Translations under genes and position numbers: made by a program
NCBI GenBank assembly: GCA_020628635.1
Contig: JAHDEU010000048.1
Coordinates: 1 to 9,794, forward strand
Origin: Hellea sp.
GTDB lineage: Bacteria > Pseudomonadota > Alphaproteobacteria > Caulobacterales > Maricaulaceae
Length of the DNA: 9,794 nucleotides
Direction of reading: 5' to 3'
Shown: piece after piece, positions 6,923 through 9,794 of the stretch
How positions within the stretch are numbered: position 1 is the stretch's first letter
How the letters are laid out: every line of letters begins with the position of its first letter
The notes under the pieces: model-generated
Database searches by the model: none
Seen by the model: only the letters and a program-made list of their open reading frames with translations
Told to the model about the DNA's origin: nothing

Positions 6923-7671
6923 GCCTGCGCCTCGGCGTCAATATCGATCATGTCGCGACGCTGCGCAATGCGCGGGGCGGTTCGCATCCCGACCCGGTCG
7001 CCGCCGCGCATGTCGCGATCGAGGCGGGTGCTGACGGGATCACGGCCCATCTGCGCGAGGACCGACGCCACATCCGCGACGACGACATGGAGCGGCTACA
7101 GGCGCTATGCCTTGAGACGGGAATTCCGCTGAATTTCGAAATGGCCGCGACGGACGAGATGGTCGGGATCGCTACGCGCATCAGGCCGCACGCTGTCTGC
7201 CTCGTCCCGGAAAAGCGCGAGGAGCGTACGACGGAAGGCGGGCTGGACGTGGCAGGCCAGCACAACCGGCTCGTGCCCATGATCCAACGGCTGGCAGATA
7301 ACGGCGCGCGGGTGTCGCTCTTCATCGAAGCGACCAGGCGCCAGATCGACGCGGCGGCGTCGACCGCGGCCGAAGTCGTGGAGTTCCACACGGGAGCCTA
7401 CGCCCACGCGCTGGACGATGGCGATCAGGCACTTGCGGACAGAATACTCGAACAGCTGGTCGAAGGCGGAAAGCTTGCCTCTGCCGCTGGGCTCGAAGTG
7501 CATTACGGCCATGGCCTGACCTTTGACAACGTCGCCCCCGTCGCGGCGATACCCGAGGCCATGGAACTCAATATAGGCCACTTCATCATCGGCGAAGCAG
7601 TGTTCATGGGCCTTGCCCCGGCCATTGCGAAGATGCGCGACATCATGGACGCAGCGCGCGCAGACGCATGA
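6919..7671 (+). CDS. pdxJ: Pyridoxine 5'-phosphate synthase
   Basis: PdxJ condenses 1-deoxyxylulose-5-phosphate with 3-amino-2-oxopropyl phosphate to make pyridoxine 5'-phosphate, the ring-closing step of the DXP-dependent vitamin B6 pathway. The product has 250 residues, normal for the family. It opens with LGVNIDHVATLRNARGG and has HLREDRRHIRDDD (44-56), NFEMA with Glu74, LVPEKREERTTEGGLDVAG (95-113), IEATRRQID, FHTGAYA and GHGLTFDNV (197-205). These match the family's TIM-barrel active-site strands, and the conserved His44, Arg46, Glu74 and His198 are present. Start and stop overlap the neighbours by 4 bases each (ATGA at both ends). The gene lies beside acpS as in many proteobacteria. Confidence 0.97.
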   Translation: MSLRLGVNIDHVATLRNARGGSHPDPVAAAHVAIEAGADGITAHLREDRRHIRDDDMERLQALCLETGIPLNFEMAATDEMVGIATRIRPHAVCLVPEKREERTTEGGLDVAGQHNRLVPMIQRLADNGARVSLFIEATRRQIDAAASTAAEVVEFHTGAYAHALDDGDQALADRILEQLVEGGKLASAAGLEVHYGHGLTFDNVAPVAAIPEAMELNIGHFIIGEAVFMGLAPAIAKMRDIMDAARADA

Positions 7672-8066
7672 TCCTCGGCATCGGCACCGACATCTGCGAT
7701 ATTCGCCGCATCCGCGCCATCTATGACCGCCACCCGCTGCGCTTTCCAGCGAAGGCCTTCACGGAGGCCGAGCGCGAACGCTGCGACAGACGATCTGATC
7801 CCGTGCCCTGCTACGCCAAACGGTTTGCCGCCAAGGAAGCGGTCGCCAAAGCCATTGCGACCGAAGACAGCGGAGCGCTGTCATGGCACGATGTGGAGGT
7901 CGTAAACCGGATCTCGGGTCGTCCCGACATCGTCCTGCATGGGGGAGCGGCGGAAAGGCTCGCCGGCATGACGCCTGCGGGACACACCGCCTCCATCCGC
8001 ATCAGCCTGTCTGATGAGCGCGACTATGCTGTCGCATTCGCAGTGGTTGAAGCGCATCCGGCCTGA
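7668..8066 (+). CDS. acpS: Holo-[acyl carrier protein] synthase
   Basis: AcpS moves 4'-phosphopantetheine from coenzyme A onto the serine of acyl carrier protein, activating it for fatty acid synthesis. The product has 132 residues, typical of the small trimeric class. The two metal-binding motifs are present: GIGTDICDI with Asp8 and AKRFAAKEAVAKA with Glu57. The middle segment SWHDVEVVN and the C-terminal SLSDERDYAVAFAVVE also fit the family. Its start overlaps the pdxJ stop (ATGA), and lepB begins 12 bases after its own stop. Confidence 0.96.
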   Translation: MILGIGTDICDIRRIRAIYDRHPLRFPAKAFTEAERERCDRRSDPVPCYAKRFAAKEAVAKAIATEDSGALSWHDVEVVNRISGRPDIVLHGGAAERLAGMTPAGHTASIRISLSDERDYAVAFAVVEAHPA

Positions 8067-8078
8067 TAAGCACCGCCC

Positions 8079-8897
8079 ATGTTGAAGCGCAAAGCAAAGC
8101 CCGTCGTGGTGGAGGCCGAGACGGATGAGGAGTCCGGCGGTGGCCTGATGGAGATCGTCTCCACCGTGCTCTGGGCGCTCGGCATCGCTTTCGTGCTGCG
8201 GACCTTCCTGTTCCAGCCCTTCACCATCCCCAGCGCGTCCATGTATCCCGGCCTGGTCGAGGGCGACTATATCATCACGTCGAAATACTCGGTCGGCTAC
8301 GGAAAGCATGCGGCCGAGCCGCTGCCATTCCCGGATGTCGATGGCCGCCTTCTCGGTCGAGGACCGAAGCGCGGAGACGTCGTGGTATTCCGGCCGGAGG
8401 GCGTGAACTACAACTTCATCAAGCGTGTCGTCGGTCTTCCTGGTGATCGGATGCAGATGATCGACGGACTGCTGCACATAAACGGCTCGCCTGTATCGGC
8501 CGAGACACTCCGCACGGAAGCCTATGTCCACATCGTCGAAGGCGTGGAGCGCGGCACCGAAACCGCCGAAGTCATCCGCGAAACACTGACACCGGGGGAC
8601 GATCCCCACATCATCTACAACACGTCCGACAACGACTCCGGGGACAATACAAGCGTTTTCACTGTGCCCGCCGGCCATTACTTCATGATGGGCGACAATC
8701 GCGATCATTCGGGCGATTCGCGCTATCCCGTGCGGGGAGGGCGCCTGGGCATCAGCGGCACGGGCTATGTCCCGGCGGAGAATATCATCGGCCGCGCGGA
8801 ATTCATCCTGCTGTCCGTCGATCACGACTTCCGCCTCTTCAACCCGCTGAGCTGGGGCAATATGCGCGGCTCCCGCTTCTTCAAGCGCATCGACTGA
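8079..8897 (+). CDS. lepB: Signal peptidase I
   Basis: LepB is the inner-membrane Ser/Lys protease that removes signal peptides from exported preproteins on the periplasmic side. The product has 272 residues. A 23-residue charged cytoplasmic tail precedes one membrane segment (about 25-42). The catalytic domain follows, with the serine motif PSASMYP (Ser54), the lysine motif FIKRVVGLPGD (Lys115) and the signature GDNRDHSGDSR (205-215). The single N-terminal membrane segment is the usual alphaproteobacterial form, whereas E. coli LepB has two. ATG 8079 is chosen because it leaves the usual short tail before the membrane segment, though its Shine-Dalgarno is weak. An internal ATG at 8148 has AGGAG upstream, but at a 15-base spacing. 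The stop overlaps the rnc start by one base (TGATG). Confidence 0.96.
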   Translation: MLKRKAKPVVVEAETDEESGGGLMEIVSTVLWALGIAFVLRTFLFQPFTIPSASMYPGLVEGDYIITSKYSVGYGKHAAEPLPFPDVDGRLLGRGPKRGDVVVFRPEGVNYNFIKRVVGLPGDRMQMIDGLLHINGSPVSAETLRTEAYVHIVEGVERGTETAEVIRETLTPGDDPHIIYNTSDNDSGDNTSVFTVPAGHYFMMGDNRDHSGDSRYPVRGGRLGISGTGYVPAENIIGRAEFILLSVDHDFRLFNPLSWGNMRGSRFFKRID

Positions 8898-9592
8898 TGC
8901 TGGAAGAGCAGCGATACAACCGGGTGAAGGCGCTGGAGGAGCGCATGGGCTACCGCTTCGACGACCGCGCGCTCGCCATGCGCGCGCTCACCCATAGCAG
9001 CTATGGCGACGGCAACCGCGAGGGTCCGAACAACGAACGGCTGGAATTTCTCGGCGACCGGGTGCTGGGTCTGCTGACCGCGCACGCGCTCTACGACTAT
9101 TCCAAGGAAGCGGAAGGCACGCTCGCCCGCCGGCTCAACGCGCTGGTCCGCAAGGAGATGTGCGCCAAGATTGCGCGCAAGCTCGGCATGGGCGACGCGC
9201 TGCTGCTCTCGCCGTCCGAGGACCGGCAGGGCGGGCGGGAGAAGACATCGATCCTGGGCGATGTCTGCGAAGCCATGATCGCGGCGATCTATATCGACGG
9301 CGGCATGGACGCCATCCAGACCTTCTACGACACCCACTGGATGCCGGAATTCGAGGCCGTCGTGTCGAAGTCGGCCAAGGACCCGAAAACCCACCTGCAG
9401 GAGATCGCCATGGCGGCCGGGCATGGACTGCCGCGCTACGAAGTGGTGGAACGCAGCGGGCCGGACCACCGTCCGCTCTTCGTCGTGTCCGTCACCGTCG
9501 AAAGTGTGGGCGAGGCAAAGGGCACGGGCAAATCCAAGCGCGATGCGGAACGTTTCGCCGCGCGGCACCTTATCGAAGCGTGGCCGACTTGA
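8897..9592 (+). CDS. rnc: Ribonuclease III
   Basis: RNase III cuts double-stranded RNA, notably the rRNA precursor stems, and can affect mRNA stability. The product has 231 residues in two domains. The nuclease domain (about 8-155) carries the signature NERLEFLGDRVLG with Glu47, Glu50 and Asp54, and the second metal-binding pair in ILGDVCEAMIAAIYIDGG (Asp122, Glu125). The C-terminal double-stranded-RNA-binding domain (about 162-228) starts DPKTHLQE and ends in GTGKSKRDAERFAARHLI. The ATG overlaps the lepB stop by one base. An internal ATG at 8945 would remove the first helix (VKALEERMGYRF), which is conserved, so it is not preferred. rnc followed by era is a widely conserved pair. Confidence 0.97.
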   Translation: MLEEQRYNRVKALEERMGYRFDDRALAMRALTHSSYGDGNREGPNNERLEFLGDRVLGLLTAHALYDYSKEAEGTLARRLNALVRKEMCAKIARKLGMGDALLLSPSEDRQGGREKTSILGDVCEAMIAAIYIDGGMDAIQTFYDTHWMPEFEAVVSKSAKDPKTHLQEIAMAAGHGLPRYEVVERSGPDHRPLFVVSVTVESVGEAKGTGKSKRDAERFAARHLIEAWPT

Positions 9593-9794
9593 ACGATATC
9601 CAGACGCGCAGCGGGTTTGCCGCCATTCTAGGCGCGCCCAATGCGGGCAAGAGCACGCTGACCAACAGGCTGGTCGGCGAGAAGATATCCATCGTCACCC
9701 ACAAGGTGCAGACCACCCGCTTCCAGATCCGCGCCATCGCCATGCTGGAGACCAGCGAGGGCCATCCGGCTCAGGTCGTGCTGGTCGACACGCC
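9589..9794 (+). CDS. era: GTPase Era, 5' part (3' end outside window)
   Basis: Era is an essential GTPase that binds 16S rRNA and assists 30S subunit maturation at the membrane. About 68 residues are visible. They include the P-loop GAPNAGKS, the switch I segment THKVQTTRF, and the beginning of the G3 motif, VDTP, at the very edge of the window. The C-terminal KH domain is outside. The start is uncertain. TTG 9589 overlaps the rnc stop by 4 bases (TTGA), like the ATGA junctions upstream, and has GAAG (9575-9578) at 10 bases. GTG 9580 in the same frame would add three residues (MAD) and overlap rnc by 13 bases. No ATG is available before the P-loop. Confidence 0.93.
   Translation, partial: MNDIQTRSGFAAILGAPNAGKSTLTNRLVGEKISIVTHKVQTTRFQIRAIAMLETSEGHPAQVVLVDT

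Noticed and set aside
8128..8150. Internal lepB start at ATG 8148 with AGGAG upstream
   Set aside because: The spacing of 15 bases is too long, and starting there would remove the short cytoplasmic tail normal in related LepB proteins.

Overview
This is a GC-rich, gene-dense chromosomal window. All genes lie on the + strand and the core is a conserved housekeeping cluster. The gene set points to an alphaproteobacterium: rpoZ, a single bifunctional (p)ppGpp synthetase/hydrolase, pyrE, pdxJ, acpS, lepB, rnc and era in that order. A DivL-type pseudokinase, with four PAS domains and tyrosine at the phosphoacceptor position, points further to the Caulobacterales or a close relative (Hyphomonadaceae, Maricaulaceae, Parvularculales). 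That narrower placement is inference from protein features, not a phylogeny.

Layout. (1) 1-811 is the 3' part of glmM (phosphoglucosamine mutase), cut by the window edge. (2) 917-3367 is divL, a membrane-anchored PAS/histidine-kinase-like cell-cycle regulator. A strong Shine-Dalgarno places its start at a GTG about 100 bases downstream of the first possible start. (3) 3368-3633 is a 266-base gap. It holds a long imperfect inverted repeat (arms 3414-3444 and 3489-3520) with smaller hairpins inside it, like a REP/BIME-type intergenic element, followed by a weak candidate promoter. (4) 3634-4011 is rpoZ, followed by a good intrinsic terminator at 4037-4066. (5) From 4090 to the right edge runs a tight operon: rsh, pyrE, pdxJ, acpS, lepB, rnc and era (cut off). 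Most junctions overlap by 1-13 bases; the only gap is 12 bases, so the genes are probably cotranscribed and translationally coupled.

How the genes relate. RpoZ (RNA polymerase omega) and Rsh are linked through ppGpp signalling. PyrE, PdxJ and AcpS supply pyrimidines, vitamin B6 and active acyl carrier protein. LepB processes exported proteins. RNase III and Era act in rRNA processing and 30S maturation. GlmM supplies cell-wall precursors. DivL in Caulobacter controls the CckA-CtrA phosphorelay. Here it sits immediately upstream of the rpoZ-rsh cluster, separated by the repeat element.

Novelty. I see no phage, transposase, CRISPR, toxin-antitoxin, tRNA or rRNA signal, and no evidence of an undescribed multi-gene system. 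The points most worth a second look are the Tyr/Gln H-box of DivL, the inverted repeat at 3414-3520, and the terminator followed 24 bases later by a GTG start with no Shine-Dalgarno (possible leaderless rsh transcript).
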